This document shows positions 8,830-18,919 of a stretch of 64,000 nt of DNA, in pieces. This DNA is from Prochlorococcus sp. AG-436-M02 (lineage in GTDB: Bacteria; Cyanobacteriota; Cyanobacteriia; PCC-6307; Cyanobiaceae): positions 1-64,000 of the forward strand of contig QCPL01000002.1 of NCBI GenBank assembly GCA_003212515.1, written 5' to 3'. Positions within the stretch are counted from its first letter, which is position 1. Each line of letters starts with the position of its first letter. The notes beneath the pieces are model-generated. The model made no database searches. It saw only the letters and a list, made by a program, of their open reading frames with translations, and had not been told where the DNA came from. Made by a program: the position numbers and the translations under genes.

Positions 8830-9414
8830 ATGAATTTACCTTTTGAATCTAGACAAACTTCTAGAGAAAAGCTCCTAACTCTTTTGGTTTCCAAGGCATA
8901 CCGATATGGAACCTTCACTTTGTCTTCAGGAAGGAAGAGTAATCATTATGTGAATTGTAAGCCCGTCAGCCTAAGTGGGGAGGGTTTAGTCTTGCTAGGA
9001 AGAATGTTATTGGAAAAGGTTGAACCAGAAGCCCATGCTGTAGCTGGGATGACTCTTGGGGGTGATCCATTGGTAAGTGCAGTTGCTATGGCGGCAGCCC
9101 AGTTAGGAAGACCTTTAGATGCATTGATAGTTAGAAAAGAGGCAAAAGGATATGGAACAGCTGCTTGGTTAGAAGGCCCTCTTCCTCAAAAAGGTTCCTT
9201 AATTACAGTCTTAGAGGATGTAGTCACAACAGGTGGTTCTTCGCTGAAAGCAGTAAATCAACTTATAGATGCTGGCTATAAGGTTGAAACTATTATTACT
9301 ATCGTAGATAGACAAGAAGGTGGTGAAATGGCAATTAAGAAAGCGGGACTAACTTTAAAAAGTCTTTATTTACTTGATGAAGTCTCTAAAGAATACAATT
9401 CAGTTGAACCATGA
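8830..9414 (+). CDS. pyrE: Orotate phosphoribosyltransferase
   Basis: PyrE makes OMP from orotate and PRPP in pyrimidine synthesis. The 194-residue protein has the N-terminal [19 protein letters not shown], a KEAKGYGT loop and the PRPP-binding signature [12 protein letters not shown] near residue 130. Its ATGA overlaps the start of the ygfZ-like gene, indicating translational coupling. Confidence 0.95.
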   Translation: MNLPFESRQTSREKLLTLLVSKAYRYGTFTLSSGRKSNHYVNCKPVSLSGEGLVLLGRMLLEKVEPEAHAVAGMTLGGDPLVSAVAMAAAQLGRPLDALIVRKEAKGYGTAAWLEGPLPQKGSLITVLEDVVTTGGSSLKAVNQLIDAGYKVETIITIVDRQEGGEMAIKKAGLTLKSLYLLDEVSKEYNSVEP

Positions 9415-10253
9415 ATTATTTGAATAATTATTGCTGGGATACATCTTTACCCTTATTTAAATTAGAAGGACAAGGTTGTAAAAACTTCTTAAATAGCCAG
9501 ACAACTTTCGATGTTTTGGGAATTAAGGAAGGAAATCTTTTTCGTACTTGTTGGTTATCTCCTATAGGAAGATTTAAAGCTTTACTGGAAGCTAAAGTTG
9601 TAGGTCAATATATTTACTTTGTTGTATTAATAGGAGATCCTAAGGAGTTAATTGATGGTTTAAACAAAGTCATATTCCCTCTTGACAGAGTTGAAATTTA
9701 TCCCTGCGATCAGATTAGAAGATTGCAGATAATTTCCATGCATGAGTCTTGGAAAGAAAGTGAGACTCAATGGCTCCCAAAAGAAAGTAAGATGCCTGAA
9801 AAATTTATTGGCCTCAAAACTGGAGATCAAAAGTTCATCCAACAATGGAAAACCAAGCAAGGCTTCCCCGATGATGTAAATAAGATACTTATAAAGTTTA
9901 ATCCTTTTGAAATTGGCTTTTCTGACTTTGTTAACCTTGAGAAAGGTTGCTACTTAGGACAAGAAAGCTTATCTAAATTGAAGAATATTGGAAGGCTAAA
10001 ATATCATCTAAGGTTCTTTGAGTCTGATAAGAAATTAAATCCTGGAGATAAAATAAATCTTCCAGATACATATATTTCAGATACTTTGAATAAGAATGTT
10101 GGTGTTATTTATTCTTCAATTCCATCTGGAAAAGGAAATACAGCTGGATTAGCTTTTATAAGGTCTAGATTTTCTTCTACTGAAAATCTAACTTTAGATG
10201 ATGATGGTGGTAATCTTAACTTAAAAATACCAATAGGATTTAAAGAATTTTGA
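9411..10253 (+). CDS. ygfZ: YgfZ/GcvT-like folate-dependent Fe-S maturation protein
   Basis: A 280-residue member of the YgfZ (IBA57) family, relatives of the glycine-cleavage T protein that help assemble or repair certain Fe-S enzymes using folate. The family signature KGCYLGQE is present ([14 protein letters not shown], near residue 178). The fold starts with the expected pattern [21 protein letters not shown]. It overlaps pyrE by 4 bp. The specific targets are unknown. Confidence 0.87.
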   Translation: MNYLNNYCWDTSLPLFKLEGQGCKNFLNSQTTFDVLGIKEGNLFRTCWLSPIGRFKALLEAKVVGQYIYFVVLIGDPKELIDGLNKVIFPLDRVEIYPCDQIRRLQIISMHESWKESETQWLPKESKMPEKFIGLKTGDQKFIQQWKTKQGFPDDVNKILIKFNPFEIGFSDFVNLEKGCYLGQESLSKLKNIGRLKYHLRFFESDKKLNPGDKINLPDTYISDTLNKNVGVIYSSIPSGKGNTAGLAFIRSRFSSTENLTLDDDGGNLNLKIPIGFKEF

Positions 10254-10264
10254 CGATATGAATT

Positions 10265-11734
10265 CTAACTTTTATTTTTATTAAATGCTAACCATTCAGC
10301 TATTTTCCATGTTGCAATGCAATCATCTTCATTATATTTGAGGATCCAATCTAATTTATTTGATTCTTTATGCCTAATTTCTATTGATCTTTTCCATTGA
10401 CGCCAACAAAGCAAGGCTTTAGCTCCATTACTTCTTTTATATTTCCATTGGAACCTTAACCATTGAGAAACATTTTTTAGGCTGTAATTTGACACTGGAA
10501 GAAGCCATCCTTCTCTCAACCTTGCATGAATATCTATAAAGTTAGCTGTCATATTTTTAATTTCCTTGTCACTTTCACCTTGTCTTCTAGCTAATTTTGT
10601 AATAGAAAGTAACTCTGTCTCTCCATAGTGAAGTATTGGTAAACCATTGAAAGCTTTTAATCGATATTTAATTTTCCTCCAAGTGACTTTCTCGTTGTCA
10701 TTCTCTATGTTCAAAATAGGTTTGTATTTAGCATCATCTAAAGACCACTTCCCACTTTTCCGTCTTTGAATATATGTAAAACCATGCAGAAAGTCATGCT
10801 TTTGATCTGGATCTGACTCAATATCATAAATTAAAATATATGGAGCAAATTCCAGCTCAGGCATAATTTTGTTTTTGCCTAAAAATTTTGGTCTTAGGTT
10901 GATCTGAACTCTTGCTTGGTTGATAAGCTTAGATGCAATTCTTTCATGAGCTTCTCCATATTTTCTTAATTTCTTACTTAAATCAATGGATCTAGATGAT
11001 GCAAGATCTTTAAGATTTTGTATACCGATTTCTTGAAGCATATTCTTTCTTTTTGCACCAATACCATTTACTTCACTTAAATCACCTTCTTGATTAGCTT
11101 TTTTGTCGCAGAGCTTCTTCCAGGAGCAGAGAGTGCATTTTTTTCTATCAGCTATAAGAGCAGGTTCCTCCTCCTTGTATATATCTTTATTGAGTCTTTT
11201 TAATGAGTCAAATAATTCAGTCCTTATTTTTTTTGTTAATAGAATTTTTTGAACTTCTAAACCATTGCTTGCTGTAGAAATTGTAAGACCATATTTTACT
11301 TCTATGTTTTGCAATTGCTCAAGTAAATAACCCCAGAAGGCTAGAGATAGAAGGTTTTCTCTTGTAACTCTATGACCTTGACGAACGGTTATTGGGATAT
11401 AGGAGAACTTTCCCAAGCAGCTTTCCTTATTTATTTTTTGAAGTAGAAGAGGGTGACCCTCAATGCTTAAGCCTAAAGGTGTAAAACCTTTTAGACGTAA
11501 GCCAACTATATGGTCGGAGCCTTCTTTTAATGCTTTAAGCCCTTTTTGTGGAACATTATTTAGAAACTGTTCAAGGCTTTTATATTGGTGATCAAGTTGA
11601 AGTGCTCTATGCGCTGACCAAATTTTTCTTTGATGGTTTTCATTTATATCCAACCAGGCTTTTCTTTTGCAACGAATCCAGCTGCACAAAATGCGATCAG
11701 TTATTGCTTTAGTTCCTAATATGTGAGAAGTCAT
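10265..11734 (-). CDS. TM0106-family RecB-like nuclease with RNase H-like domain
   Basis: A 489-residue protein with the TM0106 layout. It has a RecB-like N-terminal region, a cysteine cluster CTLCSWKKLCDKK near residues 200-212, a helix-hairpin-helix-like stretch (VNGIGAKRKNMLQEIGIQNL), then an exonuclease-like domain opening with LIYDIESDPDQKHDFLHGFT and ending with a conserved acidic segment (YNEDDCIATWKIAEWL). The four-cysteine pattern of Fe-S RecB nucleases is not complete around the visible cluster. The DNA-processing role is inferred from family membership. It is convergent with ygfZ, 11 bp apart. Confidence 0.78.
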   Translation of the reverse strand: MTSHILGTKAITDRILCSWIRCKRKAWLDINENHQRKIWSAHRALQLDHQYKSLEQFLNNVPQKGLKALKEGSDHIVGLRLKGFTPLGLSIEGHPLLLQKINKESCLGKFSYIPITVRQGHRVTRENLLSLAFWGYLLEQLQNIEVKYGLTISTASNGLEVQKILLTKKIRTELFDSLKRLNKDIYKEEEPALIADRKKCTLCSWKKLCDKKANQEGDLSEVNGIGAKRKNMLQEIGIQNLKDLASSRSIDLSKKLRKYGEAHERIASKLINQARVQINLRPKFLGKNKIMPELEFAPYILIYDIESDPDQKHDFLHGFTYIQRRKSGKWSLDDAKYKPILNIENDNEKVTWRKIKYRLKAFNGLPILHYGETELLSITKLARRQGESDKEIKNMTANFIDIHARLREGWLLPVSNYSLKNVSQWLRFQWKYKRSNGAKALLCWRQWKRSIEIRHKESNKLDWILKYNEDDCIATWKIAEWLAFNKNKS

Positions 11735-11801
11735 ATATTTAGGTTAATTTGATTTTTGTAAAAACTTTTCTAAATGATTTTATTGAATGTTTTAGCAAAC
11801 T

Positions 11802-13244
11802 ATGAAATTGGAAGCATCGCCAATTCAATTTGGCACTGATGGCTGGAGAGGCTTACTCGGTGTTGATGTAACTATTGAAAGACTTCTTTTAGTTGCATTG
11901 GCGGCTACTGAGGAGATGGTTTTTAGAAATAAGGGTGATCTTTCTAAGAAAGTAATCATTGGCTATGACAGGAGATTTTTAGCACCTGAATTTGCTGAGG
12001 CTATAGCTGCATCAGTAAGAGCATGCAAGTTGGAGCCATTGTTAGCCGATGTCCCAGTAACTACTCCTGCATGCAGTTGGGCTGTAGTTGAAAATAATGC
12101 TTTGGGGGCATTAATTATTACTGCTAGTCATAACCCTCCAGAGTGGCTGGGATTGAAAATCAAGAGTCCTAGAGGTGCCTCTGTTGATCAAGACTTTACA
12201 AGAGCTGTTGAAAAAAGAATTCTTTTAAAAAGGAGAATCTCTCCCGTTGTTGATCAAACTCAAAGATTTTGTTGTCGTAAGAATCACTTAATTGGATTAA
12301 AGAGGAAATTTGATATTCCAGCGCTTGTGAAGGGAATAAAAAAATTGGGATTACAAATTACAGTTGATGCAATGCATGGTTCAGCAGCTGGTTGTATTCA
12401 AGAACTACTTGGCAGTGATTCAGACGGATTTCTAAAAGAAATACACACAACTCGTGATCCATTATTTGGTGGCAATGCTCCTGAACCTTTGGAGAAGAAT
12501 TTAAGTGAACTTATTCTTGCTACGAGAACAGCCGCCAAATCGGGGCGACCTGCTTTAGGGTTGGCTTTTGATGGCGATGGCGATCGAATAGCAGTTATTG
12601 ATGAATCAGGGAGATTTTGTAGCACTCAGGTATTGATACCTCTTTTTATTGAGCATTTAGCTAAAGCTAGGAATTGTCCTGGTTGTGTGATTAAAACAGT
12701 TAGTGGTTCTGATTGCATAATTGCAATAGCTGAAAGGTTTAATAGGGAAGTGATTGAATGCCCAGTAGGCTTTAAATATATTGCAAAAGAAATGCTTCGA
12801 AAAAACGTCTTGATTGGAGGAGAGGAGTCTGGAGGTATAGGTTTTGGTAATCATTTACCTGAAAGAGATGCATTATATGCCGCTTTACTTTTGCTTGAAG
12901 CAATTGTTCAAGGGATGCAGTCTTTAGGAGTTCGATTAAATAATTTGGCAAATTATATAGGTTCTAGTTTTTATGATCGTATTGATCTTTTACTTGCTGA
13001 TAATAAAACTAGATTAAGATTTGAAGAGTTTTTGAGAAGAGATCCGCCATCAATAATTGGAAGCAAAAAAGTGCGGCAAGTAATTCTTATTGATGGATGC
13101 AAGCTAAAGTTTGGTGAAAGAGATTGGCTTATGTTTCGTTTTTCCGGGACTGAGCCTTTGTTAAGAATTTATTGTGAAGCTCCAACAATTAATGATCTTC
13201 AAAGAACTCTTGGATGGGCTAAAGAGTTAGTTTTATCAATATGA
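11802..13244 (+). CDS. Phosphoglucomutase/phosphomannomutase family protein
   Basis: A 480-residue alpha-D-phosphohexomutase. The phosphoserine loop is ITASHNPPEWLG (near residue 107), the metal loop is AFDGDGDRIAV (near residue 254), the sugar-binding loop is GGEESGGIGF, and the C-terminal phosphate-binding loop is RFSGTEPLLRIY. All four functional loops are present, so it should be active. Whether it prefers glucose, mannose or glucosamine phosphate is not clear. The last 4 bp overlap rdgB, implying co-translation. Confidence 0.9.
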   Translation: MKLEASPIQFGTDGWRGLLGVDVTIERLLLVALAATEEMVFRNKGDLSKKVIIGYDRRFLAPEFAEAIAASVRACKLEPLLADVPVTTPACSWAVVENNALGALIITASHNPPEWLGLKIKSPRGASVDQDFTRAVEKRILLKRRISPVVDQTQRFCCRKNHLIGLKRKFDIPALVKGIKKLGLQITVDAMHGSAAGCIQELLGSDSDGFLKEIHTTRDPLFGGNAPEPLEKNLSELILATRTAAKSGRPALGLAFDGDGDRIAVIDESGRFCSTQVLIPLFIEHLAKARNCPGCVIKTVSGSDCIIAIAERFNREVIECPVGFKYIAKEMLRKNVLIGGEESGGIGFGNHLPERDALYAALLLLEAIVQGMQSLGVRLNNLANYIGSSFYDRIDLLLADNKTRLRFEEFLRRDPPSIIGSKKVRQVILIDGCKLKFGERDWLMFRFSGTEPLLRIYCEAPTINDLQRTLGWAKELVLSI

Positions 13245-13846
13245 ATTTGAATATTGAGCGAAGTGCCTTTCGCACTCTTGTCATTGGGAGTAGTAATAAA
13301 GGTAAGGTTAACGAATTTAAAACACTTTTATCAAATTATCCATTATTAATTTGCGCTCAACCTGATGGATTGGATGTCGAAGAAACTGGAAAAGACTTTA
13401 TTGAAAATGCTCGTTTAAAAGCAATTGCTGCGGCTAGATATACAGGAGAAATAGCTCTTGCAGATGATTCCGGATTATGCGTTCAAGCTTTAGGGGGTGC
13501 ACCAGGAGTTTATTCTTCAAGATATGCAAGTACTGATCGAGAGAGGATTGCCAGATTGCTAAGAGAGTTGAAAAATTTTTCTAATAGGAGTGCTTTCTTT
13601 TTGGCAGCTTTATGCGTTTCTTCTCCAAATGGGGAAGTTTTGCTAGAAGTGGAAGGTCGTTGTGATGGCTTTATTGCAAGTGAGCCAAAAGGTAATGGAG
13701 GATTTGGATATGATCCAATTTTTAAGGACAAAGCTACTGGATTGACTTTTTCAGAAATGGGTATAAATCAAAAACAAAAAATTAGTCATCGAGCTCTTGC
13801 GTTTAAAGCATTGGAGCCTGGGTTGAAAAAAATTCTAAATTGTTAG
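13241..13846 (+). CDS. rdgB: Non-canonical purine NTP pyrophosphatase (RdgB/HAM1)
   Basis: This enzyme hydrolyses ITP, dITP and XTP to monophosphates, keeping deaminated purines out of nucleic acids. The 201-residue product has the family motifs GSSNKGKVNEFKTLL, ALADDSGLCVQALGGAPGVYSSRYA (split here only by reading position), and GNGGFGYDPIF. The start ATG lies inside the end of the phosphohexomutase gene with a 4-bp overlap. Confidence 0.94.
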   Translation: MNLNIERSAFRTLVIGSSNKGKVNEFKTLLSNYPLLICAQPDGLDVEETGKDFIENARLKAIAAARYTGEIALADDSGLCVQALGGAPGVYSSRYASTDRERIARLLRELKNFSNRSAFFLAALCVSSPNGEVLLEVEGRCDGFIASEPKGNGGFGYDPIFKDKATGLTFSEMGINQKQKISHRALAFKALEPGLKKILNC

Positions 13847-13869
13847 TTTGTAAGAATGAAATCTCAAAT

Positions 13870-15369
13870 TTATAATTCTTTTGAATCGACCCAGCTCCCA
13901 TGTAATCCATACGGAATTTTTATAGGTAGTTTCAGTGTTGCTTGATGGCTAAGGTCTTCGGCATTTAGAACTACTAGTTCATTTTCTTGTAATGCTCCAT
14001 TCCAAGTTAAGACCAATACCCACCCATGATCTTCTTCTTTAGAAGAACTCCTGGGAATCATTAGGGGTTCACTCACAAAGCCTCTTGGTGCAATACTCCA
14101 AGTGTGAAATGTTCCATTATTTAAATCTAATTTTTTGATTGCTTGTAGCGGACCGTTCCCAGTCTTCTTCTCTGCAGTAGCCATCCAACCATATTTTGCT
14201 TCGAGTCCTAGTTTAAGAGGATTCACCATGGCAAACTCACAGCATTGGTTGCTTAATGTTTGTTCTTCAACTGATTCGGTTAATAGATTAATTTTGCATC
14301 TTTTCAAAATTCCTTCGGGAAGATTATCAAAGTTGATTTTCTTAAAATCTTGATTTGGTTCAATTGAAGGGAAGTCTTTATAAAAAATACTTTCTACAAA
14401 TAGGTCATTATTTTTTTCCCAAGCATTTAGATGATGAAAAACAAAACCATTTGGAGCATCAATTATTCGAGGAGCGGTTTTTGAAAATGCTCCATGATCT
14501 CTTGGGATTAACCAGAATTTACTTTTTCTAGTGAAGTTAGACTTTAAGCATTGAGCTGCGCCTTTTTGACCTAATAGAAAAGGTATAGGGTTGAAATCTA
14601 TGGCGTTTTGAAGAAAAATTGCCCAATTAGGTGTTATTGCAAAGTCATGAAGAAACGCAAAACCATCAAAGCTATCCTTCCTTTCTGTAATCAAGCAGCC
14701 AGTATTTTTTCCTTTGGCTGCAAATTCCATTAGTCGAATTGTACTTTTTGGACCAGTTTTGACGCCAAAGGTTACCATCCTTGAATCGTCGTCATAGTGA
14801 CCTGGATCAAAGTGAGGGTGAGCACTAAATGCTTCATTAGATGAGAGTGCTCCTTTTAAATTAGATAATCCATTGGTTTCTAAAGTTTCTGGGTCTAAGC
14901 TATGTGGGCTTCCTGCTTCCCATAGTGCAAGAAGTTCTCCTCCAAGTTTGATTACGTTCGTATTAGCAATGTTTTTCAAACGAAGATCGAAGGCATTGGA
15001 TAAAAATAAACCTGATTTCTTGGTTCCAAATACGCCTCTGTATAGAAATTTTCCTGATTTTTCTTCTTCTTCCCATGCTTTTGTTCTTACAAAACGATTG
15101 CTGAATGTGACTATTCCATCTATGAATTGCATTGATGTGATCATTCCATCACCATCAAAAGGGTGGTGAACCCAGTCTCCTTTCCTTTCTAGTCTTCCTG
15201 GTCCATTTCTATAAAAAGTTCCATGAAGCGCTTTTGGAACTTCACCTTTAATTAGTTTTAATGTGGCATTCTTATATTCTTTTTCTACATTGCAGTAGGC
15301 ACTAGACCAGTCCTCTTGAGTAAATTCTTCTGACGGTTTTGTTTTTTTTAACTTTATTTCTGGATTCAT
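13870..15369 (-). CDS. Carotenoid oxygenase (carotenoid cleavage dioxygenase family)
   Basis: A 499-residue seven-bladed-propeller non-haem iron oxygenase. Family features include the N-terminal GTFYRNGPGRLER with HHPFDGDGMI (residues 51-75), and the iron-ligand histidines expected in AHPHFDP, LHDFAITPNWAIFL, VFHHLNAWE and the C-terminal YGLHGSWV. All four histidine contexts are present. Relatives cleave carotenoids or apocarotenoids; the substrate here is unknown. Convergent with rdgB. Confidence 0.9.
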   Translation of the reverse strand: MNPEIKLKKTKPSEEFTQEDWSSAYCNVEKEYKNATLKLIKGEVPKALHGTFYRNGPGRLERKGDWVHHPFDGDGMITSMQFIDGIVTFSNRFVRTKAWEEEEKSGKFLYRGVFGTKKSGLFLSNAFDLRLKNIANTNVIKLGGELLALWEAGSPHSLDPETLETNGLSNLKGALSSNEAFSAHPHFDPGHYDDDSRMVTFGVKTGPKSTIRLMEFAAKGKNTGCLITERKDSFDGFAFLHDFAITPNWAIFLQNAIDFNPIPFLLGQKGAAQCLKSNFTRKSKFWLIPRDHGAFSKTAPRIIDAPNGFVFHHLNAWEKNNDLFVESIFYKDFPSIEPNQDFKKINFDNLPEGILKRCKINLLTESVEEQTLSNQCCEFAMVNPLKLGLEAKYGWMATAEKKTGNGPLQAIKKLDLNNGTFHTWSIAPRGFVSEPLMIPRSSSKEEDHGWVLVLTWNGALQENELVVLNAEDLSHQATLKLPIKIPYGLHGSWVDSKEL

Positions 15370-15451
15370 CGTACAAATTGATTTTTCAAACCAATTAATC
15401 TTCGCGCAAATAGTTGGAAAACGCGAGAGAAAATTATTTAGGAATTAGAGA

Positions 15452-16069
15452 TTACTTTTCTTTGCCTGCTTGTTCAAGAACCCCTTTACTACTAGGTACT
15501 TTATCTAACCGTCTAGGATCAAATTCGATGGCCATTCTTAGCGCTTTAGCAAAAGCTTTAAAGCATGCTTCAACTATATGGTGTGAATTGCTTCCACTAA
15601 GTTGGCGTATATGTAAAGTCAAGCCACTGTTATTTGCAATTGCTACAAAAAACTCTTTCACTAGTTCTGTGTCATAGCTGCCAATTTTCTGAGTTGGGAT
15701 ATTTAATTCATAATTGATATGTGGGCGGCCTGAACAATCCAAAACAACTTGAACCAGAGCTTCGTCTAAGGGCGCAGTAAATTGACCAAATCTGTATATT
15801 CCGCTTCTGTTCCCCAAAGCTTTTGATAAGGCTTGCCCAAGAGCAATCCCTACATCTTCATTAGTATGGTGATCGTCTATGTGAGTGTCACCCGTTGCGA
15901 TTACTTCTAAATTAATAAGCCCATGACTAGAAAGTTGATGAAGCATATGATCTAGGAAAGCAATTCCACAAGAAATGTTGCTTTTCCCAGAACCATCCAG
16001 TTCCAATCGAACATTGACATCTGTTTCGTTTGTGACCCGATGAATTACTCCTTCCCTTTGATTATTCAT
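15452..16069 (-). CDS. hisB: Imidazoleglycerol-phosphate dehydratase
   Basis: HisB dehydrates imidazole-glycerol phosphate in histidine synthesis. The 205-residue form starting at ATG 16069 ([18 protein letters not shown]) matches the normal family length. The metal-binding motifs are present: [28 protein letters not shown] and [15 protein letters not shown] longer reading from 16141 would overlap fabI by about 29 bp and add an unconserved stretch, so it is not chosen. It is cyanobacterial mono-functional HisB, with no phosphatase domain. Confidence 0.94.
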   Translation of the reverse strand: MNNQREGVIHRVTNETDVNVRLELDGSGKSNISCGIAFLDHMLHQLSSHGLINLEVIATGDTHIDDHHTNEDVGIALGQALSKALGNRSGIYRFGQFTAPLDEALVQVVLDCSGRPHINYELNIPTQKIGSYDTELVKEFFVAIANNSGLTLHIRQLSGSNSHHIVEACFKAFAKALRMAIEFDPRRLDKVPSSKGVLEQAGKEK

Positions 16070-16112
16070 ATAACTAATAACTTGTTCAACTAAATCTATG
16101 TTGCCACTAAAA

Positions 16113-16895
16113 CTACATTCCGTTAATACAATATCCAGCATCTACGTAAATAGTTTGACCTGAGATACCACTAGAGAGGTCACTAAGAAGAAAAGCTGCA
16201 GTATTGCCTACTTCTGTTTGAGTAACTGTTCTTCGCAGGGGTGCTTTCTCTTCAACATTGTGGATCATGTCAAGTATCCCACCAATTGCTGAACTGGCTA
16301 AAGTCCTTATGGGCCCTGCACTTATGGCATTTACTCGTACTTGTTTATCAGGGCCTAACTCTGCAGATAAATAGCGCACGGATGCTTCAAGTGCTGCTTT
16401 CGCTACTCCCATAACGTTGTAATTAGGGATTGCTCTTTCGGCACCTAAATAAGTCAAAGTAACAACACCTGCTTTTTCACTAAATAGTGGCTTTGCATAT
16501 TTGCAAAGTGGAGCCAATGAATATGCACTGATATCTAGAGCGCGGGTAAATCCTTCTGATGTAGTAGCGCTGTAATTCCCAATTAACTCTTCTTTCCCTG
16601 CAAAAGCTAGGCAATGTACTAGGCCATCTAATTGTCCCCATTTATTCTTGATTTCATTGAAAACCTCTTCAATTTGAGAATTGCTTTGAACATTAAGAGG
16701 TAAAAAAAGGCTTGGTTTTAATGGCTCTGTCAGCTCACGAACTTTTCCTTCGAATCGTCCTTTTTCGTCTGGTAGATAAGTAATGCCAAGTTCAGCTCCC
16801 GCTGCATGAAGTTGTTGGGCTATACCCCATGCAATGGAACGATTGTTAGCTATTCCTGTTACAAGGATTTTTTTGTTACTTAGATTTAGGAGCAT
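16113..16895 (-). CDS. fabI: Enoyl-[acyl-carrier-protein] reductase (NADH)
   Basis: FabI performs the last reduction of each fatty-acid elongation cycle. The 260-residue SDR protein has the nucleotide-binding start [28 protein letters not shown] near residue 92, and the catalytic Tyr-x6-Lys as [12 protein letters not shown] near residue 157. The C-terminal [19 protein letters not shown] is typical of FabI. It lies just upstream of hisB on the same strand, 43 bp apart. Confidence 0.96.
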   Translation of the reverse strand: MLLNLSNKKILVTGIANNRSIAWGIAQQLHAAGAELGITYLPDEKGRFEGKVRELTEPLKPSLFLPLNVQSNSQIEEVFNEIKNKWGQLDGLVHCLAFAGKEELIGNYSATTSEGFTRALDISAYSLAPLCKYAKPLFSEKAGVVTLTYLGAERAIPNYNVMGVAKAALEASVRYLSAELGPDKQVRVNAISAGPIRTLASSAIGGILDMIHNVEEKAPLRRTVTQTEVGNTAAFLLSDLSSGISGQTIYVDAGYCINGM

Positions 16896-17005
16896 CTTTC
16901 CGATAATCTTTAGAAGGTTTTTCTAATTCTCTCTTACAAAGGGTGCATTCAGGGAGATAAATAAGAAACTATTTTTATGATATCTCTCTAAGTATCTTTG
17001 AAATT

Positions 17006-17626
17006 ATGGTTAGGACTGCATCAACAATGTTGCCTTTAGGGTCTTCGTTACCTTCATTTGATTTGCCTTTGCTTGGTCCTAATTGGCAAAGAAAAGACGA
17101 CTCTGGTAAAGCTCTTAATCGTATGAATAACCATATGCTTAGTCAGAAGCCAGTCTTGGTAATGATTCTTTGTGCACATTGCCCATTCGTAAAACATATT
17201 GAAGAAGAACTGACAAAATTGGATTTTGATTTTTGTAATGATATACAAATGCTAGCGGTAGCAAGTAATTGTATAGATACTCATCCTGAAGATGGACCTG
17301 AATTCTTGGTTCAACAGATACAGCAGAATGGCTGGACTTTCCCTTATTTGCTTGATTCAGATCAGGAATTTGCGAAGTCATTAATGGCTGCATGTACCCC
17401 TGACTTCTTTTTCTTTTCTGCTTCAGTTAAGGGCAAAAATCATTTGATTTATCGTGGGCAAATGGATGGAAGTCGACCAGGGAATGGAATTGTTCCGAGT
17501 GCTAAAGATTTAAGGGCTGCAATAGAAGCTACTTTGAATTCGCAATTAGTTTCAAAGGATCAGAAGCCTTCAATTGGATGCAATATTAAGTGGAAGCTAG
17601 GCTCTGAACCATCTTGGTTTTCCTGA
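17006..17626 (+). CDS. Thioredoxin-fold (AhpC/TSA-like) protein
   Basis: A 206-residue redox-type protein of a family often annotated as thioredoxin-like or AhpC/TSA family. It carries a CxxC-type motif AHCPFVKHIEEEL preceded by another Cys (LCAHCPF, near residues 56-59), a cis-Pro-like ACTPDFFFF, and the C-terminal signature SIGCNIKWK. These fit peroxiredoxin-like redoxins common in cyanobacteria; the reducing partner and substrate are not known. Starts at ATG 17006, with an in-frame ATG 7 codons later as an alternative. Confidence 0.82.
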   Translation: MVRTASTMLPLGSSLPSFDLPLLGPNWQRKDDSGKALNRMNNHMLSQKPVLVMILCAHCPFVKHIEEELTKLDFDFCNDIQMLAVASNCIDTHPEDGPEFLVQQIQQNGWTFPYLLDSDQEFAKSLMAACTPDFFFFSASVKGKNHLIYRGQMDGSRPGNGIVPSAKDLRAAIEATLNSQLVSKDQKPSIGCNIKWKLGSEPSWFS

Positions 17627-17688
17627 AGAGCAAATCAAGATAATTCGATACTGGATAAGCTGCTACTCAAAGCTTTAAGCTGCCATCT

Positions 17689-18885
17689 ATGCAGGTACCT
17701 CCTTTTAGTCTTCAAAAACAATTGTCTGAAATTGGACAGGAACTTGATTCTGCTGTCTGCAGAGTTATCAATAGTGGCCATTTTATAGGCGGTGAAGAAG
17801 TGAAAAACTTTGAGGCATCTTTCGCAGAGGCCTGCAATGTTCGTTATTCAATTGGATGTAATAGTGGAACTGATGCATTGGTGCTTGCTTTAAGAGCGCT
17901 TGATATTGGTCCAGGGGATGAAGTTATTACTACTTCCTTTAGCTTTTTTGCAACGGCTGAGGCTATCAGTAATGTTGGAGCTAAACCTGTTTTTGTGGAT
18001 GTAGATCCAAATAACTACCTTTTAGACCTTAAGTTAATTAAACAATCAATTAATTCTTCTACAAAAGCAATTTTGCCAGTACATCTTTTTGGTTGTCCCA
18101 TAAATATGACTGAATTAGTTTCTTTAGCCAAGGAAAAGGGATTAAGGATCATAGAAGATTGTGCCCAAGCTGCTGGTTCAAGTTGGTGTGGCAAGTCAGT
18201 TGGAAGTATGGGAGATGTTGGTTGCTTTAGTTTTTTCCCAACGAAGAACTTAGGCGCTGGTGGAGATGGTGGTGCCGTAACCACAAATGACCCTGATATC
18301 GCTAAACGGATTAGAGAGCTAGCTGTTCATGGAATGCCTCAGAGATATTTTCACACTGAACTTGGATATAACAGCAGGTTGGATTCAATTCAAGCTGCGA
18401 TCCTTAATGTAAAACTACCCCTTTTGCCTAAATGGATAAGGAAGAGGCAGCAAATTGCTGAAAAATATCATGATTTGTTGGATGGATTAGAAGGTCTAGA
18501 GTTGCCATTCTCTTCTTTAGAGAGTGATCAAATTCACTCATGGAATCAATATGTAATTAGAGTCAAAGACGATCTTAAATTTGATCAAATTAAAGAAGAG
18601 AACAGTGATCTAGAAATGCAAAATCCCTTTTTTAATTTACCTAATAGTAAAACCAGAGACTTGCTTAAGAAAAAACTTTATGAAAAGGGTGTTAATACAA
18701 TTATTTATTACCCAATACCAATACATCTCCAACCTGCATATAAAGAACTTAATTATATTTCAAAATCTCTCCCTCATACTGAAAACCTATGTAGTCAAGT
18801 ATTGAGCTTGCCAATTTTCCCTGAGCTAAGTATAGAAGAGCAAGAGTATGTTGCAAATTCAATTAAACAATTATTAGAAAGATAA
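17689..18885 (+). CDS. DegT/DnrJ/EryC1/StrS-family PLP aminotransferase
   Basis: A 398-residue sugar-type aminotransferase. Motifs are GCNSGTDALVLALRALDIGPGD (near residues 60-81), EDCAQAAGS (near 160), and the PLP lysine in FFPTKNLGAGGDGGAV (near 187). Relatives transaminate nucleotide-linked ketosugars for cell-surface glycans. An extra hydrophilic stretch of about 25 residues (around 295-320) sits before the GVNTIIYYPIPIHLQPAY segment where many relatives are shorter. No sugar operon is adjacent. Confidence 0.87.
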   Translation: MQVPPFSLQKQLSEIGQELDSAVCRVINSGHFIGGEEVKNFEASFAEACNVRYSIGCNSGTDALVLALRALDIGPGDEVITTSFSFFATAEAISNVGAKPVFVDVDPNNYLLDLKLIKQSINSSTKAILPVHLFGCPINMTELVSLAKEKGLRIIEDCAQAAGSSWCGKSVGSMGDVGCFSFFPTKNLGAGGDGGAVTTNDPDIAKRIRELAVHGMPQRYFHTELGYNSRLDSIQAAILNVKLPLLPKWIRKRQQIAEKYHDLLDGLEGLELPFSSLESDQIHSWNQYVIRVKDDLKFDQIKEENSDLEMQNPFFNLPNSKTRDLLKKKLYEKGVNTIIYYPIPIHLQPAYKELNYISKSLPHTENLCSQVLSLPIFPELSIEEQEYVANSIKQLLER

Positions 18886-18919
18886 TAGTTAATAAATATC
18901 AAATCTTTTTATAGATAAT

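Noticed and set aside
16070-16141. Longer hisB starting at 16141
   Set aside because: It would overlap fabI by 29 bp and add unconserved residues; the ATG at 16069 gives the normal family length.
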